Source: Cyathus striatus (taxonomy: Eukaryota > Basidiomycota > Agaricomycetes > Agaricales > Nidulariaceae). From it: a stretch of 64,000 bases of DNA. This document shows positions 1-12,700 of this stretch, piece by piece. The stretch covers positions 2,666,001-2,730,000 of the forward strand of contig JAOVFP010000004.1 of assembly GCA_025738555.1 (NCBI GenBank). The letters are read 5' to 3'. Below the pieces are notes generated by a model, which was not told where the DNA came from, did not search any database, and saw nothing but the letters and a program-made list of their open reading frames with translations. The number at the start of each line of letters is the position of its first letter. Positions within the stretch are counted from its first letter, which is position 1. The translations under genes were made by a program, and so were the position numbers.

Positions 1-1806
1 ACATTACATTTGTCACGCTTTCACGCACATCACATCTGTCACACATTTCTTGTGCATCTGGCGCATTATCTATTTCCCGCATTGTAAATATTTCCCACGC
101 TAAGCATATGTTACATTTCCCATGTGTCACATATTTGTCACACTTTAACGCGTTTGTCACGCTTTAACGTGTATGTTATACTTTGGAAGCACATCACATA
201 TCACATTTGTCACATTTTGTACGAGCGTCACACATGTCACATGTGTCACATTTATGAGGAGTGTTATACATTTCAATCACACCATGCTTGCATGTGTGCC
301 ATGATTGTGGCATGTTGATGATTCCAGCAGGTCTGTAATGTAAATATTTCTATACTTTTCACAATTAATGAATCAGAAAACCCTGAGCCCATTGCTTAGT
401 AATGTAATTCAGCCTCTTGCATTAATGACTTTGCATTGATGATTCTGCAATGGCTGTCAGTCAATGATTCTGACCTTTTTCACAGATAGAGTCTGATGCT
501 GTCAATAACAATACTGCACATGACTATGAAGAAATAATAGTAAGTTTTTTTAGGCAGGAGAAAAGAAAAAGCAAAGTGGCCTTCAGTGCATACCAAACCA
601 AAGAATAGAAATGTAAGTAAGTAATAGCTACTGCACAAGAAAATGTAGAGAAGTACAGGAGGTGGTTTTCATATGTATGAATGGATACTGATACTAAAAG
701 AGCTATATCACATATGTTAGAGAAGTGAAACACATTTGACAGTGTAGAAGTGTCATGTAATCATATAGAGTAAGCATATAAAGTGTGACAAACGCATTAA
801 AATGTGACAAATATGTGACACGTGGGAAACGTAACATATGCTTAGCGTGGGAAATATTTACAACATGGGAAATAGATAATGCGCCGGATGCACAAGAAAT
901 GTGTGACAGATGTGATGCATGTGAAAGCGTGACAAATGTAATGTGCGGGAAATATGTGATGCGTGGAAATGATGTGACAAATGCGATGCGCGGGAAATAT
1001 GTGGGGCACGGGAATGATGTGACAATTGTGACACGCGTGAAGGCGTGACAAATGCGATGCGCAGAAAATATGTGGGGTGCAGGAATGATGTGACAAGTGT
1101 GACGCGCGTGAAAGCGTGACAAATGTAATGCGCGGGAAATGCGTGACGCGCGTCACAATTGTCACAAATAGCATACATCTGAGCGCCACATCATTTTAAA
1201 AGTAATATAATCGGTATTGAAATGAGTGCAAATGATCACTATCTAATATTCTTAAAATGATCACTTTTGAGTGCCCCCATATTCAACTAATACAATAGCC
1301 TAGTAATCACAAGTAATGCATAAATGAGTGCCAATGATTGCCTCATAATATTTCTCAAATGATCACTTTTGAGTGCCTCCATATTATAGTAATATAATAG
1401 CCTAGTAATCACAAGTAATATATAAATGAGTGCCAATGATTGCCTCATAATATTCCTGAAATGATCACTTTTGAGTGCCCCCATATTCAACTAATACAAT
1501 AGCCTGGTAATCAAGTATAATAATTAAATGAGTGTCAATGATTGCCACCTAATATTCTCCAAATGATCACTTTTGAGTGCCCCCATATTCAGCTAACACA
1601 ATAGTCTAGTTATCAGATATAATAATTAAATGAGTGCCAATGATCACCACCTAATATTCTTCAAATGATCACTTTTGAGTGCCCCTTTATTCAATAATAT
1701 TACAGCCCAATAATGAAGTATAATAACTAAATGAGTGCCAATGATCACCATTACATTACATTCACTCAATATGCCTTATAAAAACAGCACTCAATTTTGC
1801 CTGGAT
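1..1806. mobile_element. Foldback-like element FB-1, left part outside window
   Basis: Bases 1-319 are a short-period minisatellite built on TGTCAC-type words, and 781-1189 carry the same words as reverse complements (GTGACA-type), so the two stretches form inverted arms around a loop at 320-780. Outside the right arm (1190-1780) lies an AT-rich satellite. The same design, arms of GTGAC minisatellite flanked by an AT-rich satellite with GATCA words, is seen in complete form at 33078-37742. The loop has no recognisable gene; its open frames are short. The right terminus near 1800 is a guess, because the left terminus is outside the window and no target duplication can be checked. Confidence 0.5.
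1190..1780. repeat. Tandem satellite, units of about 100-110 bp
   Basis: At least five imperfect units repeat the sequence of landmarks GAGTGCCAATGATTGCC, a TAATATTC box, AAATGATCACTTTTGAGTGC and a CCATATTCA/ATACAATAGCC segment. Each unit contains two GATCAC or near-GATCAC words. It directly abuts the right arm of FB-1 and is probably part of that element. Confidence 0.75.
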
Positions 1807-1809
1807 AAT

Positions 1810-2330
1810 ATGATTGCTAGCACTCATATTTCTAGGGCAAATGGTGAATAAATTGGCTGACACTTATGGACTGAAGGAATCATGGCTGCCTGGTGTACAC
1901 ATTCCATATGCTATGGTTTTCATTCTATGCCAAGCAGTGAAGGTCACTCACAATGATGTTTTCTTGGCTCTCTATACACAATGGAGAGTTCCACCAAAGC
2001 AGGTAATTTATGACTTCACTTGCACTCTGGGTCCTTACTGCATGACATGAGAAGGGGATTTTTTTTCCAAGACTAAGTTTCTAATTGACCACTTCCATGC
2101 TGCAGGTCACAAAAATGTTCAACAGCCTGCTTTCTGAAATGATCCATTACTGCAGATCCCTGATTAAAAGGTCTCAATTTGAGCACTGCTGAGTATGGTA
2201 ACTCAGTGATGGCACATATCCACAAGTCAGTCAGCTACATGGGGCAATACCATGCTACATTGTACACAAAGACTTTTCTTTGTATCTGGAACCACACCAA
2301 AATGCAAAAACTTGCTGGATATAATGCAGT
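1810..2330 (+). pseudogene. KDZ-type transposase relic
   Basis: The first frame (1814-2050) reads through a segment with LADTYGLKESWLPGV and ends in VIYDFTCTLGPYCMT; after an in-frame TGA it continues as FFSKTKFLIDHFHAAGHK. Further on (about 2190-2330, another frame) comes GNSVMAHIHKSVSYMGQYHA followed by LYTKTFLCIWN. The order 'YDF.C.LG.YC', 'F..DxFHxxGH', 'SG/NS....RKSVSYM.Q.HA' is the hallmark of Kyakuja-Dileera-Zisupton (KDZ) transposases of mushrooms, from memory of that family. Only the C-terminal half is recognisable. The gene carries at least one stop and frameshifts, so it is dead. It has almost no CpG. Confidence 0.55.
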
Positions 2331-2529
2331 GCATAATAGTAGTTAGGAATACTATTATTCTTCATTGTAGTAATCTGTTGATATGAACAATTAAATAATT
2401 TAATTAGCTGTTTGCAAGGCACTGAAGAAAATATAAAGGATGCATAGATATGAAAGAATTGACAAATGGCAGTGATATCCCATTGATATGTCAAAAGGGT
2501 TATGACACAGTGTTCTGTGAGCTGACCTC

Positions 2530-2830
2530 TAAACTATGCCAAGAAAAGATAAAATAAGGGGTGATAATGGAGCTATACCCAGAAAAGATAAAATAACAAG
2601 TGATAACAAAATGATAATGGACTCTAAGCTATAACCAGAAAAGAGAAAATAACAGTGTTTGATGACTCCAATAATTCTCAAGAGAAATAATTTGGAATAA
2701 TCTGAAATGCAGATTTGTTGTTCTGGCAACATGCCTGTATGTCACTACTTTGATGACTCCAATGATTCTCAAGAGAAATAATTCTGAATAATCCAAAATG
2801 TGGACCTGTTGTTCTGATAACATGTCACTA
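2530..2830. repeat. Short direct repeats
   Basis: An approximately 95-bp direct repeat is visible: TTTGATGACTCCAAT..ATTCTCAAGAGAAATAATT at 2659-2735 and again at 2749-2825. Three shorter copies of an AGAAAAGATAAAATAA-type box lie just before it at 2541-2650. No gene is visible in 2330-3130. Confidence 0.6.
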
Positions 2831-3149
2831 TGGGGCTAATAAGGTAATGTAGCTTCAATTGCATCCACTGGCTCTCAAACATACATACATCTAATGAGAA
2901 AAAGCTATAGAAAAACCTTATCATACAGAAGTGCACTATGTCACTATGCAAATCCTGCATAAGGTTTGGGAGTACTGATTCATGTGAATTTTTATTTGGT
3001 AGTAGTACATAACACCATTTCTTAACTCTTATCTCTGAAACACAGACATATCCAACTGAGTCTGTCATGTACTTTTATAAAACACTTGTCAGTGCCCTTT
3101 TGTAATGTCTATTAACATACTCCCCAACCTCCAAATCTTTTGCTCATAC

Positions 3150-3756
3150 CCAACATGTCCAGCAACCAGTTCCAAAATGCAAGGGCATTCTTCTATGCTG
3201 TAGAAATGTCAGACAGTCCCTTGAGATCATATATCATTAACTCCATGAAAGTAAGTTAAATTTCATGAGTATGTATAATCTCACACCCATGGTTTTCAGT
3301 TTCCAGTATGCCTTTTTGGCCTTGACTACCCTGGTGAGGATTCAATCATTACCTCATGGTTACATTGTGAGGTGAACAAAATAGAAGACTTCCTCAACAA
3401 AGTTATGTGTGACAATTGTTATACTGACAGTATGGAAATTCTATATTCTAAATGTGACAATATTTACTTAACATATGCTCATAGGTGCTTATTGTGTTGT
3501 GAATTTTGGAAGTCATGGCCTGACCTGTGAAAGGTGCAAATTGAGGAGTGACAGCAAAAACTGCTTGGGGGACAATGGCTGGATTCCAGAAATGGACTTT
3601 CTACCTGCAAAGAGTCTAAAAGATTATGTTAGAAGTATGTTTGGTTTCTTTCATATTACTACCACAAATGTTAATGTGAAATTACATAGATATCCTTGTT
3701 TTAAACAAGTACAGGATACCAACAGAGATTGCACAAATCCAGTACATGCATTATGA
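3150..3756 (+). pseudogene. Unrecognised exon-like stretch, possibly a degraded small gene
   Basis: Three open pieces can be linked by plausible introns: an ATG piece at about 3157-3250 (begins MSSNQFQNARAFFYA), a GTAAGT..CAG intron to about 3299, a second piece (VCLFGLDYPGEDSIITW) and a last frame (3484-3756) containing FGSHGLTCERCKLRSDSKN and DNGWIPEMDFLPAKSL. The C..C..C spacing could be a small cysteine cluster. I do not recognise the family. It lies just downstream of the KDZ relic and may be a remnant of the same element. The linkage of pieces is inferred only from splice-like borders. Confidence 0.25.
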
Positions 3757-4178
3757 AGCCATGAGATACACACATTACCCTATCAAAATTGTTATACCAT
3801 CTTTAGTCAACTACATACACATGGTTGGAAGCTTGGATCCAATACTTCACAATTAGAAACATAGGATACACTGGTGCCATTCAAATATAAGTAGATATTT
3901 CACAACATCCAGCTCAACACCCAGCCCTTATATTTCACCAAGATGCTTACAGCACCTGGATTCTGAGGTGACTATCAGTCAAGTGACTGGTAATATATAA
4001 GAAATGAGAGACATTAATCCCTACAAGTATGGTCATGTACTGAAGCCAATTGAAACCACATATTTTGTTCATGATTGTGTAAGTCTTCATTTATATTCAA
4101 AAATTCTGAATGGCTACATAAGATAAAGCTAGATCCCCCTAATGCACTAATAAATGTGACAAATTAAAACTGAAGATG
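3757..4178. other. No recognisable feature
   Basis: AT-rich, CpG-poor DNA without a convincing open frame or structured repeat; it runs into the 330-bp tandem array. Confidence 0.5.
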
Positions 4179-6400
4179 TTGCCTCCTTCTGCCACATTCA
4201 CCAGATGACAGGAATCTATTCTCATCACATTGGTTTAAATTTCTGATGCATCTGTCATTTTCAGAACACATAAAACAAATATCCCACACATATCACTTCT
4301 GTCTGCATATGACACATCCCATCAATGAAGGTAAATCCAGTCTACATGCACCACTTCTACCTCATTAATTTACATCATCTACTCCATCATTAGAAATGTA
4401 GGACTTGCACAATCCATTTAGATAGATGTAGATATTTCACAACATAACTATTCCATATGATAAATCCCCATCTAATGCTTGAATAAATGCAAAAATTATA
4501 AAAGAAAATCTTGCCTCCTTCCACCACTGTGGCCGAAATTCTTGACATATTCATGAATATTGGCCATAGCTGGATCCAATGAGAGAAGCCTTCTCCAGGC
4601 CCACCAAATTCAAGAAGGAGAAGGACAGTTGGAGAGCACTTACTAATTGTTTTTCTTGCTAGATCTTGCCAAATGCCCAAATTGGGATTGCTTGAGGGAA
4701 GAAGCATGTTGGTGCAAGTTTCAAGGGAGCTGTCTGGCTCCTGTCAAGGACTTTTGATCGAGAGGGACACCGGTACAGGGTAATGAGTTGCCAGATGATA
4801 TAGTAGTATTCTTTCTTTCTTTTTTTCACTTGTATAGACTTTACTTCCTTTTTATTACTTACCTTGAAGTGTTAAAGAATTGCTGGGAGCTGGGGAACTT
4901 GGTGAGGTGTGAAACAGAGCTGCGACCAGGTAGCTGAGGGGCTGCTCTGTGCTGGGGGAGCAGAAGTGCATTACAAATAGCCCCAAAGCTCTTGGGACTG
5001 CACCTGAAAAGCACCAAGTCTGGGTTTTTCCTCTTTTGGTAAATTTATGACATTTCTTTTTCTTGTTGCTTGAGATGAACTCTTAGACACAACATAGAGT
5101 AGAGTAATTAGAGAATTGGGGTCTGTGATGCAAGAGAACATGTTGCACAGACCAGCTTTCATTTGTACATAAACTCACTCCCCTCAGAGGGAGAAATCCA
5201 TCTTTTTTTCATTCAGTATTTTCTGTGGGACCATGCTTTGAGCTTAGATTGACCTCTGGTTTTTATCTCTTTTATTCTTCATGTTGTGATCTACTAGCTA
5301 AGTATTTCCGTCCCTTGTCCCCTCTGTTTTCTCTCCACATTTTGCTCCTGTGACATTTAAATGCATTGCATTTGTCTCCACACATGGATTACATAATCTG
5401 TTGAATGCATCTCTCACATAGTCTAATGGACCACATCTCACTTGCCAGAGCTTCATTTACTCACACACTAATGCACAGGCTCCTACCAATGGACTCCTGT
5501 GTTTCCTCCCCCCTTCCACACCACATTCACCAGATGACAGGAATCTAGTCTCATTGTGCTGTGTTCATGTGCTGACTCATCTGTCATTTTCAGAACATGC
5601 AAACAAATATCCCATGCTTATCACTTCTGTCTGCATATGGCACATCCCATCAATCATAGGATATCCAGTCTACATGCACCACTTCTACCTCATTAATTTA
5701 CATCCTCTACATCACTATTAAAAATGTAGGAAGCACATAATCCACTTAGTTAGATGTAGATATAGCATAATATAATTATTCCATATGATAGATGCTCATA
5801 ATGCACTAATAAATGTGAAAAATTAAAAATGAAGATCTTGCCTCCTTCTGCCACATTCACCAGATGACAGGAATCTAGTCTCATCACACTGCATTCATGT
5901 GCTGACTCATCTGTCATTTTCGGAATGCACAAATAAATATCACACACCTATCACTTCTGTCCCCATATAGCTCATCCCATCAATCATAGAATATCCAGTC
6001 TACATGCACCACTTCTATCTCATTAATTTACATCCTCTACTTCTCTATTAGAAATGTTGGAAATGCACAATCCATACAGATAGATGTAGATATTTCATAA
6101 CATACCTATTTTATATGATAGATCCCCATAATGCATGAATAAATGCAAAAAATTAAAAATAACAATCTTTCCTCCCTGCTACATTCACCAGATGATAGGA
6201 ATCTAGTCTTGTCACACTGCATTCATGTGCTAACTCATCTGTCATTTTCAGAATGTGGAAAACAAATATCCCATGCTTATCACATCTGTCCATATATGGA
6301 TCATCCCATCAATTATTCCAGTCCAGTTCTTATAGACTACATTTCACATTACAATTTATACATTCTACAGACACATTGTCAACTAAGTGTACTGTAAAGT
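4179..6400. repeat. Tandem array of ~330-bp units, interrupted
   Basis: The landmark CCACATTCACCAGATGACAG recurs at about 4192, 5522, 5852 and (with one change) 6182, followed each time by a GGAATCTA..CTCAT box, a CTGTCATTTTCAGAA box and a TAGATGTAGATAT box. The spacing of the last three copies is about 330 bp. A further start of the unit at 4515 breaks off within CTTCCA and resumes at about 5512, so 4525-5512 looks like a ~1-kb insertion into the array. The insert has no recognised gene; its longest open frame is short and unlike any family I know. Confidence 0.7.
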
Positions 6401-6629
6401 AATATTCTAGTATCTATAGTAACTTGCTAGCAAAATTTTGGGTCAAGGTGACTACAGGATGTGGTTTGTGCATGCCAAAAGTGTAGTCTAATAGAACCAC
6501 ATATTCATAATTTTTGAAAATGTAGTGTAGCATGGCCACTTTCCTGATACACATGTAGTCTTATATTGCTACAAGGGTTTTACTATTAAACATCACACTG
6601 ACTAATATCTAGCTCACTGTGCATGGAGG

Positions 6630-7600
6630 TACATGGGTATGTACCTGTCATTTGCAGTAATTTACGCTCCCCCACCAGCTTACATGGAGTCCACATAAAC
6701 TCTACATTGAGTCCATAATTTCCATCTATACTCCATGTGGAGTCCATCTTATCTTCATGTAAACTCCACATGTACTCCACATTATTCTCCATGTAAAATT
6801 TATGTGGAGTCTATGTAGACATTATATAGATTTCATATAACACTGCATGTATAGATTGATATTAGTTGTTACATTGCTTTGTTTTGCCATGTTTACATTT
6901 ATGTAACAGTTGTCACTGCTAATTACAGGTGTAATATAATCATAAATTATCGAATTTGTCACACAGTGTCACAGTTGTCACAGTTATCTTAGCACATTTA
7001 ATTCTGTTTGTCATTGTCCCACCTTTGTGACAACATTACTACTGCAGTTGTTATGGTGTTATAGTTGTCACACTTTTCATACAGTGTCATGCTCAATGTA
7101 TGGTGTCACACTTGATGCACAGTGTCACGCTTGATGCACAGTGTCACATTTGATGCAAGGTGTCACACTTGATGACAATGTGTGACAAGTGTGACAATTG
7201 CTACCCTGTTGCAACTATAGTGACCATGACAAATATAATACTGTAATACTATGAGTTACATAGTATTACAGTTGTCACAGTCATTACACATGGAGTCTAT
7301 GTGGAGTGTACCAGGATGTAATATGGAGAATCCATGTGGAGTTCTCCTAAACTCCATGGACTCCATGTGGAATTTAGTGATTTCATGTGGAGTCCACATG
7401 GAGTCCATGTAAAATCTGCCTACCTTTTAATGTCAATAACACATCACTCCACATATCCTCCATGTTGAGTCCACATAGGCTCCTGAAATTTTACAAGGAG
7501 TCCACATGGACTCCATGTAAAGGTGTGGGGGACCATAAAGTGCTCATCATTTGGTATATTTTATGTACCACTCTGGAATGGCACATCACTTACTACCTAT
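6630..7600. mobile_element. Small foldback-like element FB-3
   Basis: The left arm (about 6660-6830) and right arm (about 7285-7545) are built of TGGAGTCCA / TGGACTCCA words in inverted arrangement, and the arm ends match across the loop: left TTACATGGAGTCC preceded by TCCCCCACC, right the reverse complement of GGACTCCATGTAAA followed by GTGGGGGA. The loop holds GTCACA-type words, including several tandem copies of a CACAGTGTCACACTTGATG-like unit at 7075-7180. The right border is near 7600, where similarity to the second copy of the segment at 47157 begins. No coding capacity is visible. Confidence 0.55.
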
Positions 7601-7604
7601 TTGT

Positions 7605-7960
7605 ACCAACCATTGGGTTCTGGTTGTTATAGACTTCATGTCAGAGGGGATAAATTTTGGCAACTTGATGGGTGGGGCACATGATCCAGAGCTTTCAGTG
7701 GCACTCAGCTGGTGGACATGAGAACATATAGAGTCAGAGTTCATTGTTGAAGGAGAGCTGAGCATTACTTGCCAGCAACTTAATAACACATATTCCTGTG
7801 GACTTCATGCTATAAATATGGTCATGTGTTACTTTCTACCACATATATACCCTTTAATAGATCCAGAAAAGGTTGATTTGGCATGGCTTCAAATGCTAAT
7901 TGATATCATTGATGGTGATATGCCTGACAGACATACAATATGTATAAGTGTATTTTTTGT
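7605..7960 (+). pseudogene. ULP1/SENP-type (C48) cysteine protease relic, copy A
   Basis: Reading + from 7604 gives TNHWVLVVIDFMSEGI, then LSWWT, an in-frame TGA, and CQQLNNTYSCGLHAINMV followed by YPLIDPEKVDLAWLQ. The order NHW (catalytic His), D in the VID strand, Q..N..SCG (oxyanion Gln and catalytic Cys) is that of the ULP1 adenain-like protease family. In mushrooms this domain is common in transposon-associated genes. Only the catalytic core is present and it has a stop, so it is a relic. The upstream part is replaced by FB-3. The same relic, with the same stop, is found at 47120-47480. Confidence 0.6.
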
Positions 7961-9400
7961 GATATCTACATAATATAATTCATTCACTGGTGATCATATT
8001 GAATAATCTAAGTGTTGGAGCAAGGTCTGAACTGCCAGTGATCATGCTATTTATAGTTACACCTACCAAGGACATAATAAACATAATAAAGCAGCAGTGA
8101 TTATAGTAAGAGATGCAGCAGAAAAGTGTGTATATAAAACCCCAGTGGCATTTGTTTCATCTAAAAGTGTGCAATGTGCAGGAACACAACATATCTATGT
8201 CATGGGATGGTTCCCCTGGCACTATGTACCTAAAGAGGGTGGAAGTGCCAAGTGCCCATCAAGCACCAATGGCTATTGCCATTACTCTGGAACCAAGACA
8301 GATCTGCCCTCAGCATCTTGTGAAATTATGATCATACCTGATCTACCACTTGGAGAAAGTGAACCCCACCAGCTAATGGACCCTACACCCTAAGTCATGT
8401 GTGCCAATGGATCTATATTTAGACCTATGACACAGTGAGACATCTAAGCAAGTACATTAGCTAATAAGCACATCTCCATTATCCCAAGTGCATGCATTCT
8501 ATGAGGGGGTATGCTGAATGCTCTCCTATCCAGACCATCACATGTCCCACCTCCCAGCACTGTATTTAATTACCCTATACAGACATATGTTAAACTGTAC
8601 AGTACCTTTACAGTATCTAAGAATTCCGCGTTTTCAGTAGTATATAAGGCTCACACTCCTGCTCATATAGAACCAAGCAATCCTGTACTTATTCTTCCAC
8701 CATTAGTACGATTTAGCATTTCCATGACAATCCATTTATATTTTGAGTGTAAAAGCCCAGTGTGATTTAAGCCTTCCCCAGGACCTCAAAGGAGTTTAGT
8801 GAGATTAGTAGTATTTACAAGAATACAGGCAAATATAGTAATGTGTTCATCCTCCCTTTGCCTGGAGTTACCTTGAGTATTCTGAAGATATTCCTCCAGA
8901 CTTGCCCTTGCTTGACAGTTAGCAAGAGTAAGTGACAACCCTTACATTGTTTCATAGCTATTACTCACCAGTAATCACTTTTGCTCTTTTATGACCATAT
9001 CTCACAATGGCTCTCACTTCTAATATCCTTTCCTTGAACTGGAGGAAGCAATGCCTCATTTTGATATGATTAGTTTTGCATGTTATCATAGCAACTCATA
9101 TGAAGAACAGGCTGTGAATTCATCAAAACTGCTGAAAGTACTTATGGAATATGCAAGTGAAGAGTGACTTCTACTGGTGCCTGCTGCCTCCACATATGCT
9201 GCTAGATATTTTACTATACTTATTATGTATTCTACAAATAATGTATGGCAACTTGTTTTATATATTTAAGTAGTATACAATGTACCATATCTACTTATCC
9301 AATTTTCTCTTGCTTCTTTCCCCTGCATTCTTTGAGGTCAAATATAATGCTGCATCATCAATGTACCATTTAATTCAACATCATGATTCTGGAAAAACCT
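7961..9400. other. Duplicated region without a recognised gene
   Basis: This stretch is conserved with 47500-48970 but has no recognised gene. One frame (8097-8393) is open and includes VMGWFPWHYVPK; the corresponding frame in the other copy is shifted by a small deletion, which argues against coding. Downstream are the 3' flank and probable polyadenylation region of NLR-A. Confidence 0.5.
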
Positions 9401-9409
9401 TTCAGTCTT

Positions 9410-9789
9410 CTATTTCTTCTTTTCAAGAATATCCTTGTTAGCCTTCACCAACTCCACTCTAGACTTTGCATTAGCTACAATCCTTGCCTTTCCCAGCTCT
9501 AATTTATATTCAGTTCTGTGTTGTGTAGATATCTCCAACTCAGTAACTGAAAATGTATCACTGCCAATCTTGAGCTTCTTTCTCATGGGCATTGAAGTGA
9601 CAGTGGGCTCAGAAGAGTCAAGGAAATCAGCACTTCTTCCATGAGAAGAACTGTCAACTTCAAGCTTCCGTTTAGACAAATGAGATTTTGCCTGAGACAC
9701 TGGTAAGTCATTATAAAAACTAGATATTCCAATTGCAAGTTCAGAATAGGGAACCAATACCACAGCTGTTCCATCATTGCTATCAGGGC
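9410..9789 (-). pseudogene. Frameshifted C-terminal tail of NLR-A
   Basis: This frame continues the tail that is still fused in copy B (landmarks SQAKSHLSKRKLEVDSSS, MRKKLKIGSDT and a lysine-rich end). In copy A it lies out of frame after the single-base deletion near 9793. It runs further than copy B, ending NKDILEKKK, because copy B has its own +1 shift near 49063. The tail is basic and low-complexity; its role is unknown. Confidence 0.6.
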
Positions 9790-12700
9790 CTAATTATCCC
9801 AACCATTGATATCAACAGAGTTGTCAATGTCTGAAATCACATGAGGAACCATCTTGACAGATATATCTGATGAATTAGAAATGGGAAGATTAAGGTCTTC
9901 AGGAAGAGTAGGAGAGTTAGTTTTGCATTTAACCCAATCTGTTCCACAAACAAAGTTTGTAGAATTAACTTTACACATCTTATAGCTTGACATTATTTGT
10001 ACAGTATGTAAACCACACAAATATTTTTGATGATGAGAAGGTACCCAGAATAGTTTATTGCCATTGATGTCTCTTGCCCATCCATTGTCATCACAAGAAC
10101 AAAAGAAAGTTGGACTTCTGAATATGTCAAACCCTCTTGGATAACCTGTCTGTAAATTCCACACTCTGACTGTTTTATCACTTGATCCAGATACCATTTG
10201 TATTCCATCTGGAGAGAATGCCACTGATGTCACACAATCACTGTGGCCTTTAAATGGTCCAGCAATGGTTTTTCCACTTGCCACATTCCACACTCTGACT
10301 GTATTATCATCTGACCCAGACACCACTTGAGTTCCATCTGGAGAGAATGCCACTGATCTCACACAATCACTGTGGCCTTTAAATGGTCCAGTAATAGTTT
10401 TCCCACTTGCCACATTCCACACTCTGACTCTTCTATCATATGAGCCAGACACCACTTGAGTTCCATCTGAAGAGAATGCCACTGATCTCACACTATGGCT
10501 GTGGCTTCCAAATGGTCCAGCAATGGTTTTCCCACTTGCTACATTCCACACTCTGACTGTTCTATCATATGATCCAGACACCACTTGAGTTCCATCTGGA
10601 GAGAATGCTACTGATGTCACATAATCACTGTGGCCTTCAAATGGTCCAGCAATAGTTATCCCACTTGCTACATTCCACACCCTGACTGTTCTATCATATG
10701 AGCTAGACACCACTTGAGTTCCATCTGGAGAGAATGCCACTGATGTCACACTATGGCTGTGGCTTCCAAATGGTCCAGCAATGGTTTCCCTACTTGCCAC
10801 ATTCCACACTCTGACTGTTCTATCATCTGACCCAGACACCACTTGAGTTCCATCTGGAGAGAATGCCACTGATGTCACCCAATGACTGTGGCCTTCAAAT
10901 GGCCCAGCAATGGTTTCCTCACTTGCCACATTCCACACTCTGACTGTATTATCATATGACCCAGACACCACTTGAGTTCCATCTGGAGAGAATGCCACTG
11001 ATGTCACATAATCACTGTGGCCTTTAAATGGTCCAGCAATAGTTTCCCTGCTTGCCACATTCCACACTCTGACTGTTCTATCATATGACCCAGACACCAC
11101 TTGAGTTCCATCTGGGGAGAATGCTACTGATCTCACATAATCACTGTGGCCTTCAAATGGTCCAGCAATAGTTTTCCCACTTGCCACATTCCACACTCTG
11201 ACTGTTCTATCATCTGACCCAGACACCACTTGAGTTCCATCTGGAGAAAATGCCACTGATGTCACATAATCACTGTGGCCTCTAAATGGTCCAGCAATAA
11301 TTTTCCCACTTGCCACATTCCACACTCTGACTTTTCTATCATGTGAGCCAGACACCACTTGAGTTCCATTTGGAGAGAATGCCACTGATGTCACATAATC
11401 ACTGTGGCCTTCAAATGGTCCAGCAATGGTTTTCCCACTTGCCACATTCCACACTCTGACTCTTCTATCATCTGACCCAGACACCACTTGAGTTCCATTT
11501 GGAGAGAATGCTACTGATGTCACACAATCACTGTGGACTCCAAAAATGGTTTTCCCACTTGCCACATTCCACACTCTGACTGTTTTATCATCTGACCCAG
11601 ACACTACTTGAGTTCCATCTGGAGAGAATGCCACTGATGTCACACAATCACTGTGGCCTTCAAATAGTTCAGCAATGGTTTTCCCACTTGCCACATTCCA
11701 CACTCTGACTGTATTATCATCTGACCCAGACACCACTTGAGTTCCATCTGGAGAGAATGCCACTGATCTCACACTATGGCTGTGGCCTTCAAATGGTCCA
11801 GCAATGGTTTTCCCACTTGCTACATTCCACACTCTGACTGTTCTATCATATGATCCAGACACCACTTGAGTTCCATTTGGAGAGAATGCCACTGATGTCA
11901 CACAATCACTGTGGCCTTCAAATGGCCCAGCAATGGTTTCCTCACTTGCCACATTCCACACTCTGACTGTTTTATCCCATGAACCAGACACCACTCTAGT
12001 TCCATCTGGAGAGAATGCCACTGATGTCACATAATCACTGTGGCCTTCAAATGGTTCAGCAATGGTTTTCCCACCCACATTCCACACTCTGACTGTTCTA
12101 TCATCTGACCCAGACACCACTTGAGTTCCATCTGGAGAGAATGCCACTGATGTCACACAATCACTGTGGCCTTCAAATGGTCGAGAAATGGTTTCCCCAC
12201 TTGCCACATTCCACACTCTGACTGTTCTATCATATGACCCAGATACCACTTGAGTTCCATCTGGAGAGAATGCCACTGATGTCACAATATCACTGTGGCC
12301 TTCAAATGGTCCAGCAATGGTTTCTCCACCTGCCACATTCCACACTCTGACTTTTCTATCCCATGAGCCAGACACCACTTGAGTTCCATCTGGAGAGAAT
12401 GCCACTGATGTCACACAATCACTGTGGCCTTCAAATGGTTCAGCAGTGATTTCCCCACTTACCACATTCCACACTCTGACTGTTTTATCAAATGAGCCAG
12501 ACACTACTTTAGTTCCATCTGGAGAGAATGCTACTGATGTCACACAATCACTGTGGCCTTCAAATGGTCCAGCAATAGTTTTCCCACTTGCCACATTCCA
12601 CACTCTGACTGTTTTATCATTTGAACCAGACACCACTTTAGTTCCATCTGGAGAGAATGCCACTGATGTCACAATATCACTGTGGCCTTTAAATGGTCTG

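Noticed and set aside
703..1189. Minus-strand ORFs of 139, 115 and 106 aa
   Set aside because: Reading of the FB-1 minisatellite arm; overlapping open frames with no conserved content.
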